Origin: OMII01 sp947467385
GTDB taxonomy: Bacteria > Bdellovibrionota_C > UBA2361 > OMII01
NCBI GenBank assembly: GCA_044360075.1
Contig: JBIKLA010000013.1
Location: 39,542 to 103,541, forward strand
DNA length: 64,000 bases
Direction: 5' to 3'
Positions within the stretch are counted from its first letter, which is position 1. Every line of letters starts with the position of its first letter. The notes beneath the pieces are model-generated. The model was not told where the DNA came from, did not search any database, and saw only the letters and a program-made list of their open reading frames with translations. Positions 35,276-43,175 of the stretch are shown here, piece by piece. A program made the translations under genes and the position numbers.

Positions 35276-35425
35276 ATGCTGAGAGATGGAGACACACAAC
35301 AGAGCCTGTTTGAGGACTTCAAGAGCCTTCTAGAGGCTGACACGGTTGACGGCGACGAGAAGCTCTCGCGCATCCTTGAGATGCTCGACGCGATTATCCA
35401 GGCACCCCTTCAGGCGATTCACTAG
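35276..35425 (+). CDS. Small acidic unknown protein
   Basis: 49 residues, starting MLRDGDTQQSLFEDFKSLLE and ending in AIIQAPLQAIH. The start is ATG 35276 with a good GAGGAGAGG ribosome site 4-12 bases before it. The product is acidic and amphipathic helical. No family recognised. It stands alone between DUF6428 and a convergent gene pair. Confidence 0.55.
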   Translation: MLRDGDTQQSLFEDFKSLLEADTVDGDEKLSRILEMLDAIIQAPLQAIH

Positions 35426-35432
35426 TGCCGCG

Positions 35433-35750
35433 TCAGCGCGGCGGCCCACGGAATGTCTCGTACGACACAACCTGCATGTGGGCCTTGAGGGCATCGACGA
35501 CAGCGTCGGTCATGAAGCCCTCGCCCAGCTTTAAGAGATCCTGGAGCGCCGTAAGGCAGACGGCAGCGTGAGTCCAGGTAGGGCAGCTCTCGCTTCCCAC
35601 ATCAAGCTGAAGCACGACCCGGCGCCACTCAACACCCGGCCATGGCAGGAGCGCCCGTAAGCCAGTGCGCTCATCCTCTCCAGCAGGGCCGACGAGGGTT
35701 ACTGTGTACTGGCTTGGCTCATGTTGAGCTGCGCTATCAGCCGTCATCAC
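35433..35750 (-). CDS. Unknown small protein, second of a coupled pair
   Basis: 105 residues, soluble, Trp-rich in the middle (LLPWPGVEWRRVVLQLDVG), followed by CPTWTHAAVCLTALQDLLKLG. No family recognised. The start overlaps the stop of the preceding gene by 4 bp (35747-35750), showing translational coupling. MTADS, one codon later, is an equal alternative start. Confidence 0.65.
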   Translation of the reverse strand: MMTADSAAQHEPSQYTVTLVGPAGEDERTGLRALLPWPGVEWRRVVLQLDVGSESCPTWTHAAVCLTALQDLLKLGEGFMTDAVVDALKAHMQVVSYETFRGPPR

Positions 35751-36001
35751 CGAGAGCCTCCCCCACGAACCACAACTGTTGTTTCTCCCACCGAAAAACT
35801 CGCGAACTTTTTCTCGAATGATTCGGCCGTGTGGAGCGGCGCGGACCGCTCAGCCAACATCGTCTCCACTGCCACTTCGGCTGGGTTCTTGAAGCGAGCG
35901 TCACTTAGGCGTTTGTCTGGCTCTGTCTCCTGCCTGGACGCAGGGGACGCCTTCGGTGCGCTGCCAGCAGGCATTCGCTGGTCCGTTGTAACCTTGGACA
36001 T
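35747..36001 (-). CDS. Unknown small protein, first of a coupled pair
   Basis: About 84 residues beginning MSKVTTDQRMPAG. The first half is Pro/Ser/Lys-rich and probably disordered; the second half is more ordered (VAVETMLAERSAPLHTAESF; VGETTVVVRGG). The start at ATG 36001 is preferred over 36046, which would add a Pro/Gly-rich stretch. No family recognised. It forms a two-gene unit with the following gene. Confidence 0.6.
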   Translation of the reverse strand: MSKVTTDQRMPAGSAPKASPASRQETEPDKRLSDARFKNPAEVAVETMLAERSAPLHTAESFEKKFASFSVGETTVVVRGGGSR

Positions 36002-36210
36002 AATAAAGCCCCCAGAAAGCCAGACCCCCAAAGGGGGGAGTCCCATGATTCCCCACCTTGCAGGGTCGGGAAGTTGCCGAGATACTTGAGGTTTGATGCC
36101 TTTAATCGCCGCATCGGCTTAGAGGTCTTGCAAAGAGCCGTTTTTGCCGCTGAATAATTCCCCTATCATCCTAGTATTGTTCTGTTTTACAGTTCCTTCA
36201 GGAGAATGCC

Positions 36211-36579
36211 ATGAACACGGAACTTCGGGCCCAGCTGTGCGACAAGCGCTGCCACAACCTTTCCAAAGGCAGTCCGGCTTTAAGCGAGGTCGAGGTGGCG
36301 GCGATGTTGCAGGCGGTGCCCGACTGGAAAGTTTCCGGAAAGGGAATTGAGCGGGAATATAAGCTCTCCACCTACATGAATGGCGTTAAGTGGTTTGCGC
36401 TCCTTGCCTCGATAGCTGATCAGGAAGATCATCACCCTGACGCTTTCGTAACGTGGCGCAAGGTCAAGCTAAGCCTATGGACCCACACCGTCGGCGGGCT
36501 ATCCGAAAACGACTTTATTCTCGCGGCGAAGCTGGAGCATGCCTTTGCGGAGTTTCAGAAGACTGAGAGGGGAGCATAG
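36211..36579 (+). CDS. phhB: Pterin-4a-carbinolamine dehydratase
   Basis: Dehydrates 4a-hydroxytetrahydrobiopterin, recycling the pterin cofactor of aromatic amino acid hydroxylases. The 122-residue product has the active-site segment EDHHPD (motif [EDKH]-x3-H-[HN]), then VTWRKVKLSLWTHTVGGLSENDF typical of the family. CAGGAGA precedes ATG 36211. No phenylalanine hydroxylase is in this window, so the partner may be elsewhere, or the protein may serve molybdopterin or another role as proposed for some bacterial homologues. Confidence 0.92.
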   Translation: MNTELRAQLCDKRCHNLSKGSPALSEVEVAAMLQAVPDWKVSGKGIEREYKLSTYMNGVKWFALLASIADQEDHHPDAFVTWRKVKLSLWTHTVGGLSENDFILAAKLEHAFAEFQKTERGA

Positions 36580-36685
36580 GGTGCCCTACGAGACGAGGGG
36601 TAAATCCAACAACACCTCGGTGAGGGCGGCCGCGAGTTGATATCCCAGCTGATTCAATTTCAAAATAACGACAAGGAGAAACACC

Positions 36686-37201
36686 ATGGCCAAAAATAAC
36701 GAAAAAATCACGATGAAGGGAAATGCGCTCAAAGTCGAGGGGCGCGGCATCGAAGAAGGTGCGCCGGCTCCACAGTTTAAGCTGACAGGCACCGACATGG
36801 CAGACGTCACTAATGCGGCCTTTGCCGGAAAGGTCGTTGTGCTCATGTCTGTCCCGAGCATCGACACCCCGGTATGCGCGAATGAGACGAAGCGCTTCAA
36901 CCAAGAGGCAGCCGCGCTCTCGGGTGATGTAGTGATCGTTGCGGTGAGCCGTGACCTCCCTTTTGCGCTCAAGCGCTGGTGCGGCGCCGAGGGCGTCGCT
37001 CGTGTTGTGGCGCTCAGCGATTACAAGTACCGCTCATTCGGAAAAGACTTCGGCGTTGAGCTTCCTGACCTGGGGCTGCTTGCGCGCGCGGTGTTTGTCC
37101 TCGACAAGGGCGGCAAAGTGGCACACGTGGACTATGTCGCCGAGGTCGCTGACGAGCCCGATTACGAGGCCGCTCTCGAGGCCGTCCAGAAGTGCTTGTG
37201 A
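36686..37201 (+). CDS. tpx: Thiol peroxidase (atypical 2-Cys peroxiredoxin)
   Basis: Reduces hydrogen and alkyl peroxides using thioredoxin. In 171 residues the peroxidatic Cys64 lies in SIDTPVCANE and the resolving Cys99 in LKRWCGAEG, the arrangement of Tpx. AAGGAGAA precedes ATG 36686. It is followed 19 bp later by a MacA-like adaptor on the same strand, but that spacing does not prove one operon. Confidence 0.95.
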   Translation: MAKNNEKITMKGNALKVEGRGIEEGAPAPQFKLTGTDMADVTNAAFAGKVVVLMSVPSIDTPVCANETKRFNQEAAALSGDVVIVAVSRDLPFALKRWCGAEGVARVVALSDYKYRSFGKDFGVELPDLGLLARAVFVLDKGGKVAHVDYVAEVADEPDYEAALEAVQKCL

Positions 37202-37220
37202 GAATGAGGTGGTAACGCTT

Positions 37221-38231
37221 ATGGGCGCTGTGCGATCCTTAGGAGCGCGGGCCGTTGTTGGCCTTATGCTGCCACTCGCCGTGCTGCTTGTCTCGGGGTG
37301 CCGGGAGCGGCCGCAGGTCTCCGTTGCTACGGTGAGCAGGGGCGATGTCGAAGAGACCGTTTCGAGCGTCAACTCAGGCACAACTCGCTCGGAGCAGATC
37401 GCCGACCTTGCGTTCGGCTCCGTTGGAAGGGTCAAGGAGGTAAATTGCCACCTCGGGCAGGCCGTGCGTGAGGGCGACATCCTTGCGCAGGTTGAGAACG
37501 GCGACCTGAAGTCACGGCTAGAAGTCGCGGCCGAGGAGCTCGACCGCGCCAAGCGCCTCAGCCAGAGCCAGGCGGCCTCGCGCAGCAACGTCATTCAGGC
37601 CCAAGGGGAGTACGACGCCGCGGTCACGGCGTTCGAGAAGAGCCTCATTAAGGCGCCCTTCGACGGCATCGTCGTTGAGCAGAGCTTAGAGGAGGGCCAG
37701 CTTTCACAGATAACCGCGGTCAATCCGGTCGCTATGATTCGGCTCGTGGACCTCAATCCCCGCTATGTGCGGGCCGAGATCGACGAAGTCGATCTTCCTA
37801 AGGTAAGGGAGGGGCTGCCCGCCCGAATCAAGATCCTTGCGATTCGCCGCGAGCCGTTTCAGGCCTCGGTACGCAAAGTCGTGCCGTTCATAAGCAGCGT
37901 GCGGGAGCAGGATCGCACCTCAGAGGTCGAGCTGACAGTTGACAACGAGCGCATCCTTCTTCCGCCGGGCGCTTCGGCGGACGTTGAGATCATCACCAAA
38001 ACGAACAAGGGAGTCCTGACCCTCAATTCACGCGCGGTGCTTGGTCGGGGCAGCGAACGCTACGTATACAAGCTTGACGGGTCGCGTATTCATCGGACGC
38101 CTGTCACGGTAGGCATTTCAAGCTACGCTGTATTCGAGGTTATTTCGGGACTAGCCGAAGGCGATCGTGTTGCTCTTCCCTCGGAGAAGGTCGAGCTGAA
38201 AGATAGCCTTGCGGTGAAGCCGATTGAGTAG
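37221..38231 (+). CDS. MacA-like periplasmic adaptor lipoprotein (HlyD/RND-MFP family)
   Basis: 336 residues. The signal ends in a lipobox, LLVSGC with C27 as lipid site, so it is probably membrane-anchored in the periplasm. The order is a barrel-sandwich half (VKEVNCHLGQAVREGDILAQ), a short coiled coil (RAKRLSQSQAASRSNVIQAQ), the second barrel half (FDGIVVEQSLEEGQL) and a beta-barrel domain (RAEIDEVDLPKVREGLPARI). ATG 37221 is taken because the signal begins there. It couples the downstream ATPase and FtsX-like permease to an outer-membrane exit duct; no TolC-like gene is here. Confidence 0.88.
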   Translation: MGAVRSLGARAVVGLMLPLAVLLVSGCRERPQVSVATVSRGDVEETVSSVNSGTTRSEQIADLAFGSVGRVKEVNCHLGQAVREGDILAQVENGDLKSRLEVAAEELDRAKRLSQSQAASRSNVIQAQGEYDAAVTAFEKSLIKAPFDGIVVEQSLEEGQLSQITAVNPVAMIRLVDLNPRYVRAEIDEVDLPKVREGLPARIKILAIRREPFQASVRKVVPFISSVREQDRTSEVELTVDNERILLPPGASADVEIITKTNKGVLTLNSRAVLGRGSERYVYKLDGSRIHRTPVTVGISSYAVFEVISGLAEGDRVALPSEKVELKDSLAVKPIE

Positions 38232-38241
38232 GCATACCAGC

Positions 38242-38940
38242 ATGGCGCTCCTCACCCTTGAGATCGTCACAAAGCTCTTTCGCAGGGGAGATGAGGAGAT
38301 TCGAGCGATCGACGATCTGTCGCTCTCGATAGGAGAGGGGGAGTTTCTTGCTATCACGGGCAGCTCTGGAAGCGGCAAGTCGACGCTGCTGTATATTTTG
38401 GGGCTCCTGGACGTCCCGACGTCGGGGCGCTATTTCCTGGGCGGCGAGCCGACCGAGAGTCTCGCTGACGACGAGCGTGCAAAGCTCCGCAACCGCTTCA
38501 TGGGATTTGTCTTCCAGAGCTTCCACCTCATCCCGCGTGCGACGGCGCTCCGCAACGTCATGATGCCCCTTGTGTACTCGTCAAGCTACGGGACGGTGAT
38601 CGCCGAATCTGAGCAACGGGCGAGGGCGGAAGAGGCACTGCGGGTCGTTAACCTCTCAGACCGTATGAGCCACCGGCCCAACGAGCTCTCTGGCGGGCAA
38701 CGGCAGCGCGTAGCGATAGCCCGGGCGCTCGTCAACAATCCCCGTGTGCTCTTCGCTGATGAGCCCACGGGAAACCTCGACTCAAAGAGTGGCAAGGAGA
38801 TCCTGGCACTCTTTGAGCGCCTCAATTCACAGGGTGTCACGGTCATCATGGTAACGCACGATCCGGCTATCGCGCAGCGCGCCCGAAGGCGGCTGGTGCT
38901 CGGGGACGGCAAGCTTCTGGAGGACTTCCATGAAGCTTAG
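38242..38940 (+). CDS. MacB/LolD-type ABC transporter ATPase
   Basis: About 232 residues. Walker A is GSSGSGKST, the Q-loop is FVFQSF, the signature LSGGQRQRVAIARAL, Walker B VLFADEPTGNLD and the H-loop VTHD. Closest in type to MacB/LolD mechanotransmission ATPases. The start is ATG 38242, 10 bp after the adaptor stop. The stop overlaps the permease start by 11 bp, so subunits are made in step. Confidence 0.93.
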   Translation: MALLTLEIVTKLFRRGDEEIRAIDDLSLSIGEGEFLAITGSSGSGKSTLLYILGLLDVPTSGRYFLGGEPTESLADDERAKLRNRFMGFVFQSFHLIPRATALRNVMMPLVYSSSYGTVIAESEQRARAEEALRVVNLSDRMSHRPNELSGGQRQRVAIARALVNNPRVLFADEPTGNLDSKSGKEILALFERLNSQGVTVIMVTHDPAIAQRARRRLVLGDGKLLEDFHEA

Positions 38941-40138
38941 GGAGACTGCGCGCCTGTCGATTGAGTCGCTCTTTGCGCAGCGGCTTCGCACATCCCTCAC
39001 CGTCCTCGGAATGACGATCGGAGTTGCGGCAGTTGTGCTCCTCGTGTCTGTCGGGCATGGAGCAAAGAACTACGTCTCAAGCGAGTTCGAGGATCTTGGG
39101 GCAAACCTCATCATCGTCCAGCCCGGAAAGTCCGACAAGAAGACCCACATGGGTCCCCCGATCGGCGCAGCGCAGCGCAAGATGACTACGGCAGACGTGC
39201 ATGTGATCGAACGACGGGCGCTCAACCTCGAGGCCGTGTCTGGTCTCGTGCTTGGAACTGCAACCGCACGCTACGAGGACTCGATCAGCAACATCACCGT
39301 CTTCGGCACCAATGAGCAGTTTCCTCAAATCCTCACTATTAAGATCGCCTTGGGGGAGTACTTTACCCGCGAAGAAGATGAATATCGAAGGCGCGTTGTA
39401 GTTGTGGGACACAACGTGGCTCAAGACCTCTTCGGCGACGAGAATCCGCTTGGCCGCTCAATCAAGCTCAACGAGAGCGAATTCAAAATCGTTGGGGTGA
39501 TGGCACCCATGGGAGACAAGTTGGGGCTCAGCTTTGATGAGCTGTGCTTCATTCCGACTGAGGCAGCGCTCAAGCTCTTCAACGATGACAAGCTCTTCGG
39601 CATTCGAGCAAAGGCATCCTCGCGTGTTGGCGTCGACGATGCAGTCGCAGAGATAACTGAGATTCTCAGGGAGCGTCGCGACGGTGAGGAGGACTTTACC
39701 GTGTTAACGCAGGTCTCCATGATGGAGAGTCTCAACACGATACTCGACATGCTGACATACGTCCTGGGCGCGATAGCGGCGATCTCTATGCTCGTCGGAG
39801 GTATCGGCATCATGAACATCATGTGGGTGTCGGTGGTAGAGCGAACGCAAGAGATCGGTATCCGGCGCGCTGTTGGGGCGCGCAAGCGCGACATTTTGCA
39901 GCAGTTTTTGGCAGAGGCGATGGGGCTCTCTATCCTGGGAGGCTCTGTTGGGGTAGGAGGCGCCGTGCTCATCACCTACGCGGTGTACCTATTCTATCCC
40001 TCCTTCGACATGCGCGCGCCCGGCTGGATCTTGGGCCCCGCGTTTCTTATGGCCCTGATAGTCGGGGTCACGTTTGGGGTGATACCGGCCTGGAGAGCAT
40101 CCCGCATCGAAACCCTTGATGCGCTTCGATTCGAGTAG
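38930..40138 (+). CDS. MacB-like ABC permease (FtsX family)
   Basis: 402 residues. The N-terminal helix (SLTVLGMTIGVAAVVLLVSVG) is followed by a large periplasmic MacB-PCD domain (residues ~45-270). Three helices close the protein (VLGAIAAISMLVGGIGIMNI; ILGGSVGVGGAVLITYAVYL; FLMALIVGVTFGVIPAW). The motif VERTQEIGIRRAVGARKRDI is the family coupling region. With the adaptor and ATPase it forms a tripartite exporter; the cargo (antibiotic, peptide, lipoprotein or toxin) cannot be told. Confidence 0.93.
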   Translation: MKLRETARLSIESLFAQRLRTSLTVLGMTIGVAAVVLLVSVGHGAKNYVSSEFEDLGANLIIVQPGKSDKKTHMGPPIGAAQRKMTTADVHVIERRALNLEAVSGLVLGTATARYEDSISNITVFGTNEQFPQILTIKIALGEYFTREEDEYRRRVVVVGHNVAQDLFGDENPLGRSIKLNESEFKIVGVMAPMGDKLGLSFDELCFIPTEAALKLFNDDKLFGIRAKASSRVGVDDAVAEITEILRERRDGEEDFTVLTQVSMMESLNTILDMLTYVLGAIAAISMLVGGIGIMNIMWVSVVERTQEIGIRRAVGARKRDILQQFLAEAMGLSILGGSVGVGGAVLITYAVYLFYPSFDMRAPGWILGPAFLMALIVGVTFGVIPAWRASRIETLDALRFE

Positions 40139-40188
40139 GTGACCGCCTCCATACCGCCGGCTTACCGGTTTGGCGTTACCGTTCATGA

Positions 40189-40521
40189 GTGAGAAACACC
40201 TGCGTATCTGGTCATTTCCAAGGAAGCCGCCGCACGGCGGCAGCGACAGCACCACTACTGCTGTTGCTGCTTTCAAGCTGTGCCAGCGCACCGAAGTGGC
40301 CTGTGGTAGCAGAGATGCAGCACCCCTGGGCGGAAGATGAATCGGATCGGGCCATGATGAGGCACGAGGCGCTCCTTCCGACACCGACACCGGTGCCTGC
40401 AATCGAGGTGCATACCCATCCTACGCCGGAACCGCACGACCCGGACGTCTCTCGCATGGGTGCCCAGGTGTTAGGCTTTCCCTTCAGGGCGGTTGGGTGG
40501 CTTCTGCGAGCTATGTTCTGA
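40189..40521 (+). CDS. Putative small lipoprotein
   Basis: Up to 110 residues from GTG 40189. A hydrophobic run ends in a lipobox (PLLLLLLSSCAS), so the mature protein would start at Cys31 and be lipid-anchored. The mature part is Pro/His-rich (PTPTPVPAIEVHTHPTPEPH) and ends in a hydrophobic FPFRAVGWLLRAMF. No family recognised. The start is uncertain: an ATG at 40185 is in another frame. It follows the MacB-like permease by 50 bp and may be the last gene of that unit. Confidence 0.55.
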   Translation: MRNTCVSGHFQGSRRTAAATAPLLLLLLSSCASAPKWPVVAEMQHPWAEDESDRAMMRHEALLPTPTPVPAIEVHTHPTPEPHDPDVSRMGAQVLGFPFRAVGWLLRAMF

Positions 40522-40627
40522 TGAGAAGGGATCTAAAACAAATGAAGGCTGCGCCTGAGGGCAGGAGTCCGTGAACGAAAGATGGTCGAGGCGGAGGTTT
40601 TCAAAAAACCGCTGCAAGAACCACAAT

Positions 40628-40659
40628 AAAAAGAGAGGGGAGTCCTTTCCCGTGTCTCT
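40628..40659 (-). terminator. Likely intrinsic terminator of the downstream membrane protein gene
   Basis: On the minus strand AGAGACACGGG pairs imperfectly with CCCCTCTC, followed by TTTTT at 40628-40632. It lies 26-57 bp beyond the stop of the minus-strand gene ending at 40685. The stem is interrupted, so strength is doubtful. Confidence 0.4.
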
Positions 40660-40684
40660 TCTCTGTTTTTCTAGGCCCCAAGCA

Positions 40685-41332
40685 TCATATCGAGCGCAAT
40701 AAGTCTTTGCGCACGAGCGATACCCGAGCCGTAATCCCGCAATCCAAGAGGACCTGAAAAACAGGCTCCAAGGAGTACTGGAGGTAGTTTTCACCCTGGG
40801 TCGGATTGGTTGGCATTCGATCCCGAACCTTCGACTGAAGCCAGGAAGCGAGCGGGTCTGGCCCATGCTTCCAGGATTCGTCGAGGCCACAGGCGCCGAG
40901 GAAGTGCTCCTTCCCAAGCCCAGCGCGGTGAGACATAAGCTCCTCGTAAAGCCCCTTGAGCTTCACGGGGTCCTTAACCTTGTACTCCACAAGCAGAAAA
41001 ATCCGCTCGTTAGGATAGGGAATAAGGAAGCTGCCGTTGCGATTGATCGCAACGAAACGCTCCCTCGCCCAGACGTAGGTTCCTACGTCGTACACCTCAC
41101 TGCGCCCGATACCGACATCGTCGGTGCCAACCGTTCGGGACGACAAAAGCAATCCCGAAGCAAACGTGATGAGGATTGCGGCTGCGGACCACAACCCCCA
41201 CCGTTTCCACCAAGGGCCAACCCGACTCGCACGAGCGGCTCGGGCAAACCACGCTCCACACAGAATCACCCCAGCGGACGCACCCAAAAAAAGGTACGAA
41301 TTCACGGGGTATAGGATAGAGAGATTAAACAT
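40685..41332 (-). CDS. Unknown membrane protein with two N-terminal helices
   Basis: About 215 residues. Two hydrophobic helices (SYLFLGASAGVILCGAWFA; WGLWSAAAILITFASGLLL) precede a ~150-residue hydrophilic domain with strand-rich character (FVAINRNGSFLIPYPNERIFLLVEYKV in pieces). No family recognised; an SPFH-like beginning cannot be excluded. The start is ATG 41332, with AAAGGAGG 6-13 bases upstream; ATG 41362 is an in-frame but unsupported alternative. Confidence 0.7.
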   Translation of the reverse strand: MFNLSILYPVNSYLFLGASAGVILCGAWFARAARASRVGPWWKRWGLWSAAAILITFASGLLLSSRTVGTDDVGIGRSEVYDVGTYVWARERFVAINRNGSFLIPYPNERIFLLVEYKVKDPVKLKGLYEELMSHRAGLGKEHFLGACGLDESWKHGPDPLASWLQSKVRDRMPTNPTQGENYLQYSLEPVFQVLLDCGITARVSLVRKDLLRSI

Positions 41333-41664
41333 TGGAAAACCTCCTTTCTCTCGACCTGCCATGAGGCTCTCACAGCGCGGACCCTAAAGAAACGAAGCGG
41401 CCGCGCGGGCACAGGTGATGGGCTGTCTGCTTAAGCTTGTTTCGGGCGCGGGAGGGTTGTTTTTGAAAAAATAGCGAGGCGCAGATGCATAGCGCTCTAC
41501 TAGCCAGCCCGCTAGTGGTATCTATTACGGCTGGGTACGCGATGCCCCTAGAGCGATTTTTGTGCGGCTCGCGCTAAGGTGTTGGACGAACAGTCACTTT
41601 TAAGTAGGTAAAAAATACCGCCCTTTCCCGGAAGCAGGAATCCTAACAGGCCTGATTGGTACAT
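41333..41664. other. Intergenic region between divergent membrane protein and metalloprotease genes
   Basis: 332 bp with no convincing gene. It includes AT-richer pieces (TTTTTGAAAAAATAG near 41460 and TAAGTAGGTAAAAAATACC near 41600) likely to hold promoters for both sides. No paired -35/-10 of good quality or stable long hairpin was recognised. Confidence 0.5.
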
Positions 41665-43164
41665 ATGAAGTCGTTAAAGGTCATCGCTGTTATCCTCCTC
41701 GCTTGTGGCTCTGCATTCGCTGAGGCCAAGAGCCCGTATTCGGCGCACCTTACGACCCCCATGAAGAAGCTTAAGTCAGCCCGCGTGAGCACGAAGAAGA
41801 GCAGCGATTATGACGCAATCGATGCGGTGACCGTTACGGGACAGATCCATGGCCTTGGCCGTTTTAACGCTCGCTTCGCTAAGCGCAAGAACGTGACGTG
41901 GTCGTCAATAATCACGAAGGCTGGCGTTGACTCGCAGGACGCAAATATGCCGACCCTCCTCCAGGGTGCAGTTTCGGTTAACGGGAGCTGGAAGCTTGGT
42001 CGTGACATGTATCCGGCTGCTGCCTCAGTTGTTGGCAGCAAGGCGACGTTTGAGTTCCCCGGCAAGGTTCATGGCACGCGCGGCTCGCGCCAGCGCACGT
42101 ACCGGGTCACCTTCAAGGTTGGCTCGGACGACAAGGTAACGGCCCGCGTATCAGGCGTCCCGGCATCTGCGTCGCGCGGCAAGACCTGCGAGGCCCATGG
42201 CCATACCCAGGATCCAACGCACGCCCATGCTAAGACGATCAATTCTGTCACGACCTTCTCGAACGAGGATACTGCCCGCGTCGCGACCCTGAGCACCCAG
42301 TTTGACCCGGCCTGGTATGCCATTTACGGCGACAGTAGCAACGCAGAGATCGCGGCGATCGTCAATTCGGCTGAGGCCATTTACGAGCGCCAACTTGGCC
42401 TGCGCTTCCGCATAGTCAAGCAACACGGGTACGCTGATGCCTCAAGCTCTCCGTATACAACAGACGTAGCGGGTGACCTGCTTAGCCAGTTTCTTAAGAA
42501 CCCGGGGAACCCGACAGTGCTGGGCACGAATGTGGCGACCTTCGACCAGGACGTTGATCTGAAGCACCTCTTCACTGGCGGGGAGCTGTACAAAGACCTG
42601 ACCCGCACCAGCGTCACGACAGGCCTGGCATTCACGTCGGCCTTCTGCTGGTCGCCCGACTACGCGTACGGGGTAACCAAGAGCACGTTCCTGAGCAATG
42701 TTACGTTCGCCCACGAGATTGGCCATAACTTCGGCGCCCTCCATGATCCCTCTGACCCGAACGGCATCATGTATACCTACATTCGCCCCAACTCGTATCT
42801 CTCGAAGACGAGCGTTGACCAGATTAACGCTCACCTGAATAGCTTTGGCTCGTGCCTCTCCACCGAGAAGGTCTCGGCTAACCTCGCCAACGCAAAGCTC
42901 ACGATCAAGCACTCGTACATTAGCAGCGGCAAGACTGTCAGAATCCAGGGCACGCTGAAGTCCATTCAGGGCAACCCAGTAAAGGGCGCGTCAGTAACGA
43001 TTTACGTTGGCGACAAGCCGGTTACGGTTAAGACGAACGCCCAGGGAGTCTACGCTCACAGCTTCCCGCGCAGGTCTCTCAACGGGCGGGTAGCCTTCGT
43101 ATTCGCCCAGACCTCAAAGGGCGAGACCCAGACCCCGAATACCCTCACGGTAAAGCGCGCATAA
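41665..43164 (+). CDS. Secreted reprolysin-like (M12B-type) zinc metalloprotease
   Basis: About 499 residues. The signal peptide is VIAVILLACGSAFAEA. A beta-rich propeptide-like region runs to about residue 200 and contains GKTCEAHGHTQDPTHAH, whose Cys could act as an inhibitory switch (inference). The catalytic zinc site is H350-E351-x2-H354-x5-H360-D361 (HEIGHNFGALHD), with the Met-turn in GIMYTY, as in adamalysins. The C-terminal ~90 residues form an Ig-like or carboxypeptidase-regulatory-like domain (SSGKTVRIQGTLKSIQG; GASVTIYVGDKPVTVKTNAQ). The start is ATG 41665. It stands alone, convergent with the ABC-F gene. Confidence 0.88.
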   Translation: MKSLKVIAVILLACGSAFAEAKSPYSAHLTTPMKKLKSARVSTKKSSDYDAIDAVTVTGQIHGLGRFNARFAKRKNVTWSSIITKAGVDSQDANMPTLLQGAVSVNGSWKLGRDMYPAAASVVGSKATFEFPGKVHGTRGSRQRTYRVTFKVGSDDKVTARVSGVPASASRGKTCEAHGHTQDPTHAHAKTINSVTTFSNEDTARVATLSTQFDPAWYAIYGDSSNAEIAAIVNSAEAIYERQLGLRFRIVKQHGYADASSSPYTTDVAGDLLSQFLKNPGNPTVLGTNVATFDQDVDLKHLFTGGELYKDLTRTSVTTGLAFTSAFCWSPDYAYGVTKSTFLSNVTFAHEIGHNFGALHDPSDPNGIMYTYIRPNSYLSKTSVDQINAHLNSFGSCLSTEKVSANLANAKLTIKHSYISSGKTVRIQGTLKSIQGNPVKGASVTIYVGDKPVTVKTNAQGVYAHSFPRRSLNGRVAFVFAQTSKGETQTPNTLTVKRA

Positions 43165-43175
43165 GTGCAGAGGAA

